NCBI GenBank assembly: GCA_028689195.1
Contig: JAQTWR010000137.1
Coordinates: 1-7,209 of the forward strand
Source: Anaerolineales bacterium
GTDB lineage: Bacteria; Chloroflexota; Anaerolineae; Anaerolineales; Villigracilaceae
DNA: 7,209 bases
Direction of reading: 5' to 3'
The translations under genes were made by a program, and so were the position numbers. The notes under the pieces are model-generated. The model saw nothing but the letters and a program-made list of their open reading frames with translations, was not told the origin of the DNA and did not search any database. Numbering within the stretch: the stretch's first letter is position 1; each line of letters starts with the position of its first letter. Positions 1-6,428 of the stretch are shown piece after piece.

Positions 1-766
1 TTAATTTTGCAAGCGCGGCGGGGTCTTCGGAGCGCAAATCCAAATCGCATTTTGCTTCAGACGCCAGCACGTTAACGCCCGTCCCGCCGCTGATTGTGCC
101 AACGTTCATGGTGGTACGCGGCTCGCGCGGCAAAGGGATCGCCGTCAACTGCGTAACCAGTGCCGCCAGTTCATGCACCGCCGAAGGCTGACCGTAATCG
201 GACCAGGAATGTCCGCCCGCCGTTTTTGCCGTAATGCGATACCGCCGCACGCCAATGGCGCGATAATAGACATGCCCCAGCGCAAGACCTTCCAATATAA
301 GATAACAAATCACATCCGCGCCAAAACGCTCCGCCACGCCGCGCATCCCGCGCAAGTCGCCGAGTCCTTCCTCGCCCGCGTTGGCGACGAACCATACGTC
401 ATGGCTCAACTCGATTTGTTTCTCGCGCAGCGCCCACAGGATTCCAAATAGCGCGGCGACGCCCAGCGAGTTATCTCCGATTCCCGGCGCAAAGATCTTC
501 CCCGCTTCTTTCTTCACCGCCAGATTGACGCTCGTCGGAAAAACGGTATCCAAATGCGCCGAGACAATCAACGGCTTTGCATTCTTCTGGCTGCCGGGCA
601 GGCGCGCATAAACGTTTCCTAAAGAATCCATCGAAACGTCTTTGAGATTCTCTTTTTCAAAAAGTCCGCGCACAAATTCTCCGCGCTGCCCTTCTGCAAA
701 CGTAGGCGCGGCAATCTGCTGAACTTCGATGGCAAGGTCAATGAGTCGGGCTGGGAGAGTATTCAT
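1..766 (-). CDS. M20-family zinc metallopeptidase (partial, C-terminus outside window)
   Basis: This frame runs from ATG at 766 to the window edge without a stop, giving 255 residues; about 100 more are expected. It belongs to the M20 (PepT/ArgE/DapE/aminoacylase-like) family of cytoplasmic di-zinc amidohydrolases. Visible family motifs are HLDTVFP (His71, Asp73), GIGDN (bridging Asp98), NAGEEGLGD (catalytic Glu132 and metal ligand Glu133), LILEG (Glu159, third acidic ligand position) and the dimerization-domain start with GGHSW (about 183-187). The final metal-binding His lies outside the window. The substrate cannot be told from sequence; a peptide or N-acyl amino acid is likely. Start choice: the ATG at 766 has no Shine-Dalgarno but sits six bases after a TATACT box; the upstream ATG at 781 runs into a stop after three codons. 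It lies 25 bases downstream of the PfkB kinase stop. Confidence 0.92.
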   Translation of the reverse strand, partial: MNTLPARLIDLAIEVQQIAAPTFAEGQRGEFVRGLFEKENLKDVSMDSLGNVYARLPGSQKNAKPLIVSAHLDTVFPTSVNLAVKKEAGKIFAPGIGDNSLGVAALFGILWALREKQIELSHDVWFVANAGEEGLGDLRGMRGVAERFGADVICYLILEGLALGHVYYRAIGVRRYRITAKTAGGHSWSDYGQPSAVHELAALVTQLTAIPLPREPRTTMNVGTISGGTGVNVLASEAKCDLDLRSEDPAALAKL

Positions 767-772
767 AAGTTA

Positions 773-802
773 AGTATACATGATTGCCTGACTATATTTT
801 TC
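773..802 (-). promoter_or_regulatory. Putative leaderless promoter of the M20 peptidase gene
   Basis: On the minus strand TATACT (778 to 773) matches a -10 box and is followed by exactly six bases and then the ATG at 766, which would place the transcription start on or next to the start codon. No ribosome binding site is present. An A-tract, GAAAAA (802 to 797), lies 18 bases upstream of the -10 box inside the last codons of the kinase gene; it does not match TTGACA. Promoter function is inferred from the same layout occurring at two other genes in the window. Confidence 0.55.
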
Positions 803-1796
803 GCGCCATGTCTTTCAACGCAAACAGACGCGCCTCCGCAAGACCGGGCATTACGTCCAACGAATAAAACGGACCGCTGCCTTCGATTTCCAGAGAAGCG
901 GAAACGCCGCCATACAACGCCGCCATTAATGGGTCGTTCGTTTTCTCGAAGCCCGCGAGAAACCCGCCGCAGAAGGCGTCGCCCGCTCCGCTTGGGTCAA
1001 CGACGCGCGCGGGATATGCGGGAATTTCATAGCGATGCTTCCCCGCCGCGTCATAAACCATTTGTCCGTTCTTCCCGCGTTTAACGACCACAATTTGAAC
1101 GCCGTATTCGCCGACCCTGCGCGCCATCTCCCACAGATCGTTGGTTTCGCCCCAAAACAGCGCGCGCAATTCCTCCTCTGAAGGATGGAAAACCGTCACG
1201 CCTTGCAGCGCGATACGCAACTCGCGCCGTAACGCGGGCGTCATATATTCGGGCGCGGGGTCCAAACTGACGACCTGCGTCGCCCCGCCCTTGAAGAGAT
1301 TGACGATCTGGCTTTGGCTGGTAAAGTCAAAGGGACACAAATGCGCGTAACGCGCGTTCTGGTACGCTTTGGGAACGTCGCGCGGCGCGGGCGAGGTTAA
1401 ATCTATTGCGCGCGGGTCTTTGCGCGAATCGTCCGCCGATTGATAGCCCAGCAGCGACTTGGGAAAAGTCAATTGGCGGCGCGCGAAATGCGATACCGCG
1501 TTGGTTGAACTGCGTTCGAGAGAATCGGCGAACGCGATGAATTTCCGCAGGTCAATCTTCTCTTCGAAGACGCGAATCCCGCGCGCGTCGAATCCGCGCT
1601 CTTCGAGGTCGCGCAGCCACTGGGGCGGATAATCCTCTCCGACGCGCCCGACCAGCCCCGCGTCCGCGCCCCACACCGCGAGTCCGCCTGCCGCGTAAAG
1701 CAGACTTCCGCCGCAAGAATCCACCAGCGGCGGACCATCGGGCGGCAGAATATATTCGCGGTTCAATTTTCCGATAAGAACAAAGGTTGGCTGCAT
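792..1796 (-). CDS. PfkB-family carbohydrate/nucleoside kinase
   Basis: A 334-residue ribokinase-like (PfkB) sugar or nucleoside kinase, an ATP-dependent phosphotransferase of the cytosol. The sequence shows the N-terminal glycine-rich substrate-side motif (SCGGSLLYAAGGLAVWGA, about 27-44, then GLVGRVGED), the conserved DP pair at 179-180, the ATP-side strand VVVKRGKNG (about 236-244) and the diagnostic C-terminal signature VVDPSGAGDAFCGGFLAG (265-282) with catalytic-base Asp273 in GAGD. Length is typical of the family. Substrate is not resolvable; it does not look like a classic 6-phosphofructokinase or ribokinase. Start choice: an in-frame ATG at 1811 would add five residues (MYTRS), but that ATG overlaps the probable -10 box, so ATG 1796 is preferred. 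It lies 19 bases after the membrane acyltransferase stop and 25 bases before the peptidase start. Confidence 0.9.
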   Translation of the reverse strand: MQPTFVLIGKLNREYILPPDGPPLVDSCGGSLLYAAGGLAVWGADAGLVGRVGEDYPPQWLRDLEERGFDARGIRVFEEKIDLRKFIAFADSLERSSTNAVSHFARRQLTFPKSLLGYQSADDSRKDPRAIDLTSPAPRDVPKAYQNARYAHLCPFDFTSQSQIVNLFKGGATQVVSLDPAPEYMTPALRRELRIALQGVTVFHPSEEELRALFWGETNDLWEMARRVGEYGVQIVVVKRGKNGQMVYDAAGKHRYEIPAYPARVVDPSGAGDAFCGGFLAGFEKTNDPLMAALYGGVSASLEIEGSGPFYSLDVMPGLAEARLFALKDMARKI

Positions 1797-1802
1797 ACTT
1801 CG

Positions 1803-1830
1803 AGTATACATAAGTTTACGAGATTTTTTG
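1803..1830 (-). promoter_or_regulatory. Putative leaderless promoter of the PfkB kinase gene
   Basis: TATACT (minus strand, 1808 to 1803) is followed by six bases and the ATG at 1796, the same spacing as at the M20 gene. Nine bases, ATGTATACT, are identical at both sites. CAAAAA (1830 to 1825) sits 16 bases upstream of the box, in the last codons of the acyltransferase gene. No Shine-Dalgarno precedes either candidate ATG. This supports independent leaderless transcription of the kinase although it follows the upstream gene closely. Function is inferred. Confidence 0.55.
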
Positions 1831-2913
1831 TTTGAACATATTCCCCAATTGCGGATAGAAAAGCGCGGTCAATATTCCCAGCCCAATTTCGATGACGTAC
1901 GTCCATCTTTCGGAGGGAATTAATATTCCTACGGCGAATACGAGAAGCGCCATCGCAATCCAAACTGATAGGCGGGAGAAAACCTGCGCGGCGACTTTCC
2001 ACTTTGCCAGCCAGATCAAAACGAACATGGCGATTAAGGTCAACCCCAAGACCAAGATCCAAAAGAGATAAGGATGTTGAAAGATCAACTTCGACGCGCG
2101 ATGAATACGGATTTCTTTTAAGTAAAGAATGATGGGAAAGTGAACGTATAGAAACAGCAGCGAGTTTTTGCCGAGAAAAGTCAGCAAACCGTTCCGTCTT
2201 TGTTGGAAGAACGGAATGGCGCGCAAAACGAAGAAGGCGGCGAACAATAAAATGCTGCACGCGAGGAAGTACCCAAACGACATATCCCATTTATTTTCAA
2301 GGTCGAGCGCGATGTTTATTTGGCGCAGGGAAAACAGCAGCGCGCCAAAGCCCAACGCCAAGCCGAGATTAACATAGTTGTCTATGCGGTACGCGAACAA
2401 TCCAAAAAAGAACAGGAACAGCCACGGGAAGATCGGGAAGATTCCGGGCGGAAAGAACAGGTTGGTCAAACCGGAAATCGAAACGCCCGCAAAAACGAAT
2501 TGAAGAATGAATTTGAATCCAAACGCGAGCGCGCCTAAAAGAAAATAAATCCACACGCGCGGACGCAGGTAGTATTCAAGCAGATAAACCGCGCTCGAAC
2601 CCACCGCAACCATTTGGATAATATCGAATTCCACTTCTTTTAGAAAGCCGGGGTCGGTGATGCGATTGAAACTGAATCCGAGCAAAATCAAAAAAGCGTA
2701 GGTCAGCAGCACGCCGCGCGGCTTATATTTCTGCGCTTGAAACGCGGCTGTCACCCCGACGGCAGAGAAGAACAACACGGGAGCAAGTCCGCCCCAAAAC
2801 TTGAAGACCTCGTACCCGCCGAGGTTCAAACTGGAATGCGCCACAATCATCACCAAACAGCCAACGCCTTTGAGAAGATCAATGGACGCATCGCGCGGCG
2901 CGGCTGACTTCAT
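1816..2913 (-). CDS. Multi-pass membrane acyltransferase (DUF1624/acyltransferase-3-like)
   Basis: A 365-residue, very hydrophobic protein with roughly ten membrane helices. The N-terminus carries RDASIDLLKGVGCLVMIVAH (7-26), the R..D.L+G...M...H pattern shared by acyltransferase-3 and DUF1624 (HGSNAT-like) proteins; His26 is the likely functional histidine. Further family-like stretches are PVLFFSAVGVTAAF (45-58), FDIIQMVAV (96-104), FPWLFLFFFGLFAY (162-175) and FLGKNSLLFLYVHFPII (246-262). The FDIIQMVAV and FPW segments lean toward DUF1624. Such enzymes move acetyl or other acyl groups onto extracytoplasmic sugars; the acceptor here is unknown. Start choice: ATG 2913 overlaps the tag stop codon as ATGA, a typical translational-coupling layout; ATG 2925 (four residues more) is possible, and neither has a clear ribosome binding site. 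It is probably cotranscribed with tag. Confidence 0.8.
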   Translation of the reverse strand: MKSAAPRDASIDLLKGVGCLVMIVAHSSLNLGGYEVFKFWGGLAPVLFFSAVGVTAAFQAQKYKPRGVLLTYAFLILLGFSFNRITDPGFLKEVEFDIIQMVAVGSSAVYLLEYYLRPRVWIYFLLGALAFGFKFILQFVFAGVSISGLTNLFFPPGIFPIFPWLFLFFFGLFAYRIDNYVNLGLALGFGALLFSLRQINIALDLENKWDMSFGYFLACSILLFAAFFVLRAIPFFQQRRNGLLTFLGKNSLLFLYVHFPIILYLKEIRIHRASKLIFQHPYLFWILVLGLTLIAMFVLIWLAKWKVAAQVFSRLSVWIAMALLVFAVGILIPSERWTYVIEIGLGILTALFYPQLGNMFKQKIS

Positions 2914-3455
2914 TTGCGCGTCCATGCCGGTCGCAGAGAGGCGGTTTTCTTATAAATGGGACAGTCCTTCTGGTGCGCGCCGCTCAAATAACCTGTGGAC
3001 ATGAGGAATTCGTTAACAATCTCTCCGCCGGTGAAGACGAAGTTCTTCTTGAACAATTTTGTCCATTCATCTTTTGTAAGCGGATGATGCGCGTCGAGCC
3101 AGCCCTTGAACGAGCCGAACTCTTTTTTCAGTTCGAGTATTTTTTGCGCGTTGACAATCGCCGCGTTGACCTTCAATCGGTTGCGGATAATTCCCGCGTC
3201 GGCGAGCAGGCGCGCGCGGTCTTCTTCGGTATATTTGGCGATCTTTTCTATTTTGAATTTATCGTAGGCTTTGTGAAAATTATCGGCTTTCTTCAATATC
3301 GTAATCCACGAAAGCCCCGCCTGATTGATCTCCAGCACAAGCCGTTCGAAGAGTTCGTCGTCGCTCTCCAGGGGAAACCCGTATTGGGTATCGTGATAAT
3401 TTCTATTAAACGTATCTTCGGGGTGGGCTTTGCAGTAGTCGCAGTAGGTTGTCAT
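2910..3455 (-). CDS. tag: DNA-3-methyladenine glycosylase I
   Basis: A 181-residue Tag-family base-excision repair enzyme that removes 3-methyladenine from alkylated DNA (187 residues in E. coli). The structural zinc site is visible: Cys8, His21 (NYHDTQYG), His161 and Cys165 (GAHQKDC), with the same C-to-H spacing of 13 and H-to-C spacing of 4 as E. coli Cys4/His17/His175/Cys179. The base-recognition segment LEINQAGLSW supplies Glu42 and Trp50, equivalent to E. coli Glu38 and Trp46. IIRNRLKVNAAIVNAQ (89-104) and FGSFKGWL (113-120) are also typical. Start choice: ATG 3455 is preceded by AGGAG four bases upstream; the in-frame TTG at 3467 would overlap that site. It is divergent from manA, and its stop overlaps the start of the membrane acyltransferase. 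Confidence 0.95.
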   Translation of the reverse strand: MTTYCDYCKAHPEDTFNRNYHDTQYGFPLESDDELFERLVLEINQAGLSWITILKKADNFHKAYDKFKIEKIAKYTEEDRARLLADAGIIRNRLKVNAAIVNAQKILELKKEFGSFKGWLDAHHPLTKDEWTKLFKKNFVFTGGEIVNEFLMSTGYLSGAHQKDCPIYKKTASLRPAWTRK

Positions 3456-3459
3456 CTTT

Positions 3460-3485
3460 CTCCTCAATTCGCGGTTGGTATTTTA
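3460..3485 (-). promoter_or_regulatory. Putative tag -10 box and ribosome binding site
   Basis: Minus strand TAAAAT (3485 to 3480) is a good -10 candidate, lying 24 bases before the tag ATG, which would give an mRNA leader of about 18 bases containing the Shine-Dalgarno AGGAG (3464 to 3460). No convincing -35 element is seen 16-18 bases upstream. The site lies in the 68-base divergent region shared with manA, so the two genes may be coordinately affected by any regulator binding there. Confidence 0.5.
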
Positions 3486-3488
3486 ATC

Positions 3489-3517
3489 GAAAAACGCGCG
3501 GGAATTCGCGCTAAAAT
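3489..3517 (+). promoter_or_regulatory. Putative leaderless promoter of manA
   Basis: TAAAAT (3512-3517) is followed by exactly six bases (AGACCC) and the manA ATG at 3524, predicting transcription starting at or beside the start codon. There is no Shine-Dalgarno. An A-tract, GAAAAA (3489-3494), ends 17 bases before the box, as at the two minus-strand leaderless candidates in this window. The hexamer does not resemble TTGACA, so the -35 assignment is tentative. Confidence 0.55.
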
Positions 3518-3523
3518 AGACCC

Positions 3524-4465
3524 ATGAATCAAACCCCATTTTCTCTTTCACCCGAATACCGCGACTATGTCTGGGGCGGAGCGAAACTTCGCCCTCAAGT
3601 TGTTCCTACCGCCGAAGCGTGGATCGTCTTCGCGGGTAACCGCGTCTCTTCCGGGATTTATAGCGGGCGCGCCTTATCCGATTTGGCGGAGGAATTCGGC
3701 GCGGAATTGCTCGGCGCGCGCGCCGTCGCGCAGACGGGGAGGCGTTTCCCCGTGTTGGTGAAAATCCTCGATGCGGCGCAATGGCTTTCGTTACAAGTCC
3801 ACCCCAACGACGCGCAGGCAAAAATGCTCGAAGGCGAGGGCTTTTTTGGCAAGACAGAAGCGTGGCATGTACTGGAAAACGAACCCAACGCAACGCTGCT
3901 TGCGGGGATGAAACCCAATATCACCGCAGAAGCCCTGACTGACGCGATTCGCAACGGAAGCGTGCTGGATACGGTTGAATCTATCGAAGCAAAGGCGGGA
4001 GATACGTTGTTCATACGCCCCGGCACAATTCACGCGCTGGGACCCGGCTTGCTGATTTACGAAATTCAGCAAACCTCAGACGTGACCTATCGCGTGTACG
4101 ATTGGGGACGCCCGCAGACAGAGACGCGCAAACTGCACATCGAGAAGGCGCTGGCGGTTTCCAGCCCCAACGCGACCGCGTCGGTTCTATCTGCGCCGCA
4201 GATGGGCGACGGCGAAGCGAAGATATTGACGCAGTGCGAATACTTCAAGTTGGAGACGCTATTCGTGGAAGAAAAATCCGCGACGCTGGACACGGGGGGA
4301 GAATCTTTTCACGCGCTGACGGTGATTGAAGGTCAAAGCCAAATTCGCGCGGGCGGCAAAGCGTTTATCCTAAATAAGTTCGAGACGCTTTTAATTCCCG
4401 CAATGTGCGGCGAGTATCAAGTCAGCCCGTTGAAGAGATCGCGCCTGCTTAAAGCAAGCGTGTGA
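3524..4465 (+). CDS. manA: Class I mannose-6-phosphate isomerase
   Basis: A 313-residue phosphomannose isomerase of the short, Bacillus-type form, a zinc cupin enzyme of the cytosol interconverting mannose 6-phosphate and fructose 6-phosphate. It feeds mannose into glycolysis or, in reverse, supplies GDP-mannose synthesis for glycans. The sequence shows the N-terminal YVWGG (15-19), the zinc ligands Gln91 and His93 (LSLQVHPNDAQA), Glu112 (GKTEAWHVL) and His170 (RPGTIHALGPG), and the active-site segment YEIQQTSDVTYRVYDWGR (179-196) with its arginines. The C-terminal half is a second cupin-like barrel. It is the only plus-strand gene, divergent from tag and convergent with the DUF4349 lipoprotein gene. 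The ATG at 3524 is the first in-frame ATG and matches the expected N-terminus. Confidence 0.95.
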   Translation: MNQTPFSLSPEYRDYVWGGAKLRPQVVPTAEAWIVFAGNRVSSGIYSGRALSDLAEEFGAELLGARAVAQTGRRFPVLVKILDAAQWLSLQVHPNDAQAKMLEGEGFFGKTEAWHVLENEPNATLLAGMKPNITAEALTDAIRNGSVLDTVESIEAKAGDTLFIRPGTIHALGPGLLIYEIQQTSDVTYRVYDWGRPQTETRKLHIEKALAVSSPNATASVLSAPQMGDGEAKILTQCEYFKLETLFVEEKSATLDTGGESFHALTVIEGQSQIRAGGKAFILNKFETLLIPAMCGEYQVSPLKRSRLLKASV

Positions 4466-4547
4466 CGCGGCAGGTACGGCGCTTTGTAACGACTTGTCAG
4501 GCAACAAGACCTGATGTTTTGTCAAACTTGTATTGACTCGTTTGAAC

Positions 4548-4584
4548 AAAAAGACCGCCAGAGTTGTTCTGACGGTCTTTTTAT
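4548..4584. terminator. Two-way intrinsic terminator between manA and the DUF4349 gene
   Basis: Arms 4548-4562 and 4568-4582 form a 15-position stem with one C/A mismatch around the loop GTTGT. The stem base is A5 on the left and T5 on the right, so a U-tract follows the hairpin in both transcription directions. It sits between the convergent manA stop (4465) and lipoprotein stop (4613) and should end both transcripts. Confidence 0.88.
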
Positions 4585-4612
4585 TGAGCGATGTGCGCGC
4601 CCTCGCCCTACC

Positions 4613-5614
4613 TTATTGAATGGGCTTTTTGGGTTTTCTCACGATCAGTTTCCACAAGCCCCAAAGGATCAACACGGGCGGAGCAAAGATGGGGACAAAG
4701 AAAACGAAGACCCAAATTAGGAATTTCCCAATACCTTGATACGCATAGGAGAGGGACTCTTTGGCGTTGTTGAAGGTTTCGGCGGGTACCCAGGCTTTCG
4801 GCGTGGCTGTGGGCATGGGGGTTGGCGTGGGGGTAGAGACGACTTCGGGCAGTTTCGGTTCAAAGTTGATGGTGATGGTAGAGTAGGCGGAACGGTCTTG
4901 CAAGTAGTTCATTTGCCCTTTGATCTGCTCGATCTGCGCTTCGATATTGGAGAGTTCTTGATTGATGCGCAAGGCTTCGTCTACGGTTTTGGCTTGGTCG
5001 AGGAAGGATTTGATGCGCTCGCGCGTGGCTTCAAGGTTTGCCACTTGCGATTGCAAGTCTACAAACTGGTTGGTCACATCGTCGCCCGAAGCGGTTTCGT
5101 CGAGAACCTGTACGGCAAGTCCGCGCAGTTTGCCGAGCATCCGCTCGAACTGCATGACGGGTACGCCAATGGTGATGGAGGCGTATTTATAGCTGATTCC
5201 GTCATAGTGCGGCTGATACCAAACCCGCGTGCTGACGATATATCCGCCCATATCTCCGACCGCCTGCGTGGCGCGGTCAATTGCGACGTCGGTATCTTCG
5301 ACCAGCAGTTTAATATCCGCGTTCTTGATAATCATGTGACCCGCATTGGAAATCTCTGCAGGCGCGCCGTCTACCGAGGGCGGCATGGCGGTTGCCATCA
5401 CTACATTGCTGTTGGTATCGGGCGCTCCTTTTGCCGCCGATTCTGAAACGGCTTCGGGCGCGACGGCGAATCCTTCCATTGCAGGGGCTTCGGTTGCTGC
5501 GGGGGCTTCCATAGAATAATCCATCTGCGGCGCGGAAGCGCGCGCCCCGCAAGCGGAGAGGATCAGTCCTCCAATCAACACGAACAAGGCGATTAATTTG
5601 AATTGCGATTTCAT
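4613..5614 (-). CDS. DUF4349 lipoprotein with C-terminal membrane anchor
   Basis: A 333-residue exported protein. Residues 1-22 form a lipoprotein signal (positive N-terminus, hydrophobic core, lipobox LSAC with Cys22). An Ala/Pro/Glu-rich, disordered-looking stretch follows (about 23-90). Residues about 93-253 match the DUF4349 pattern: an IIKNADIKLLVED strand, DMGGYIVS, ITIGVPVMQFERML, then a coiled coil with VDLQSQVANLEATRERI and LSNIEAQIEQIKGQMNYL, ending in the strand YSTITINFEPK. A Thr/Pro linker (STPTPTPMPTATP, 260-272) leads to one membrane helix (about 297-322) and a basic tail (RKPKKPIQ). The function of DUF4349 is unknown; the topology predicts an extracytoplasmic domain tethered at both ends. 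The ATG has GGAGG five bases upstream. It is convergent with manA. Confidence 0.93.
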   Translation of the reverse strand: MKSQFKLIALFVLIGGLILSACGARASAPQMDYSMEAPAATEAPAMEGFAVAPEAVSESAAKGAPDTNSNVVMATAMPPSVDGAPAEISNAGHMIIKNADIKLLVEDTDVAIDRATQAVGDMGGYIVSTRVWYQPHYDGISYKYASITIGVPVMQFERMLGKLRGLAVQVLDETASGDDVTNQFVDLQSQVANLEATRERIKSFLDQAKTVDEALRINQELSNIEAQIEQIKGQMNYLQDRSAYSTITINFEPKLPEVVSTPTPTPMPTATPKAWVPAETFNNAKESLSYAYQGIGKFLIWVFVFFVPIFAPPVLILWGLWKLIVRKPKKPIQ

Positions 5615-5619
5615 AGGTT

Positions 5620-5645
5620 CCTCCAGATAAATTTTCGGCGTTATA
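5620..5645 (-). promoter_or_regulatory. Ribosome binding site and putative -10 box of the DUF4349 gene
   Basis: GGAGG (5624 to 5620) lies five bases before the ATG at 5614, a strong Shine-Dalgarno. TATAAC (5645 to 5640) is a fair -10 candidate and would give a leader of about 19 bases. No -35 element is clear. With the 141-base gap behind it, this suggests the lipoprotein gene has its own conventional, leadered promoter, in contrast to the leaderless candidates elsewhere in the window. Confidence 0.5.
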
Positions 5646-5755
5646 AGTTAGACGATGGGACGAAAGGATTGTTCCCGAAAGAAGCGTATGAAGTTTATGA
5701 GGTTAAAAAAATCCCATTTACACAACGAGACAATTCATCTTTCATCTTTTCCCAT

Positions 5756-6415
5756 TCACAAATATCTCTCCCCCGCCGCGCGTTTTCGTATGACCCGCGC
5801 GGGAACGCCATACGCCACGCAATGATCGGGGATATTTTTCAACGCGACCGCCCCCGCGCCGAGAACGGTCTGCTCGCCGATGGTAATTCCGTGAATGATA
5901 TTCGCGCCCAACGAAATGGCGCTGAACGCGCCGATGGAAACCTTTCCGCCGATTGTCGCGCCCGGCGCAAGGCTGGAGAAATCGTCCATCGCGCAATCAT
6001 GGTCAAGCGCCGACCTGGTGTTCAGAATACAATGCGCGCCGATTTTACTGTCACTGTTCACGACGACGCCCGCCATCAAAACCGACCCTGCGCCAATCTC
6101 TACGCCGCGCGCAATACTCGCGGACGGATGAACCGCCGTCACAAAATTCAATTCAGGCGCAAGCGTTTTGATTTTCTCCGCGACAAGATGCCGCGTCCAG
6201 TTATCGCCAATCGTAATGATTCCGCCCGTCGCTTCGCCGCTTTTAAATAGGGTCACCAACGCATCTTCCGCGCCGAGAATTTTATATCCGAACACATCCC
6301 CGCCCGCAGGTTTATAGGTATCAATCAAGCCGCGAATTTTATACTTCCCTTCGCGCTCGATAATATCCATCACAACCTTCGCATGTTCCGACGCGCCGAT
6401 CAGTAAAATTTTCAT
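5756..6415 (-). CDS. NeuD/PglD-type sugar O/N-acyltransferase
   Basis: A 219-residue cytoplasmic acyltransferase of the sialic-acid O-acetyltransferase NeuD / PglD family, which transfers an acetyl group from acetyl-CoA to a nucleotide-linked amino sugar or sialic acid during surface glycan synthesis. The N-terminal domain (1-80) is a nucleotide-sugar-binding Rossmann-like fold starting MKILLIGASEHAKVVMDII. From about residue 95 it has a left-handed beta-helix of hexapeptide repeats (IGAGSV, IGAHCI, IGGKVS, IGAFSA, IGEQTV). The catalytic His139 is in SALDHDC, followed by Asp140. The end, KNIPDHCVAYGVPARVIR, is the usual family terminus. Start choice: ATG 6415 has GAGGT (6428 to 6424) eight bases upstream; an in-frame GTG at 6421 would be too close to that site. 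It lies 48 bases downstream of the glycosyltransferase stop, likely cotranscribed. Confidence 0.93.
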   Translation of the reverse strand: MKILLIGASEHAKVVMDIIEREGKYKIRGLIDTYKPAGGDVFGYKILGAEDALVTLFKSGEATGGIITIGDNWTRHLVAEKIKTLAPELNFVTAVHPSASIARGVEIGAGSVLMAGVVVNSDSKIGAHCILNTRSALDHDCAMDDFSSLAPGATIGGKVSIGAFSAISLGANIIHGITIGEQTVLGAGAVALKNIPDHCVAYGVPARVIRKRAAGERYL

Positions 6416-6423
6416 TTTCACTC

Positions 6424-6428
6424 ACCTC
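6424..6428 (-). promoter_or_regulatory. Ribosome binding site deciding the NeuD-type gene start
   Basis: GAGGT (6428 to 6424, minus strand) is eight bases from ATG 6415 but only two bases from the in-frame GTG at 6421, so it favours the ATG. It directly abuts the palindrome mosaic, so folding of that element could affect access to it; this is inference. Confidence 0.6.

Noticed and set aside
1763..2290. Minus-strand open frame of 175 residues
   Set aside because: It overlaps the end of the membrane acyltransferase in another frame and shows no domain; the acyltransferase frame has the consistent hydrophobic helix pattern.
3453..3467. TTG at 3467 as start of tag
   Set aside because: The added residues encode the Shine-Dalgarno itself; ATG 3455 aligns with the family N-terminus.
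2973..3527. Plus-strand open frame of 184 residues
   Set aside because: It is antisense to tag, whose zinc and active-site residues are all intact.
4497..4514. TCAGG/CCTGA hairpin after manA as a separate terminator
   Set aside because: The stem is only five base pairs with an eight-base loop and no real T-tract; the strong hairpin at 4548-4584 suffices.
4736..5446. Plus-strand open frame of 236 residues
   Set aside because: It lies wholly antisense to the DUF4349 gene, which has a signal peptide, a recognisable domain and a ribosome binding site; the plus-strand product shows no family motifs.
5603..6250. Plus-strand open frame of 215 residues
   Set aside because: Most of it is antisense to the NeuD-type gene, with Arg-rich composition and no ribosome binding site. 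Only the short intergenic part is kept, as a low-interest finding.
6413..6421. GTG at 6421 as start of the NeuD-type gene
   Set aside because: It is only two bases from the Shine-Dalgarno, while ATG 6415 is eight bases away and gives the usual MKILLIG start.
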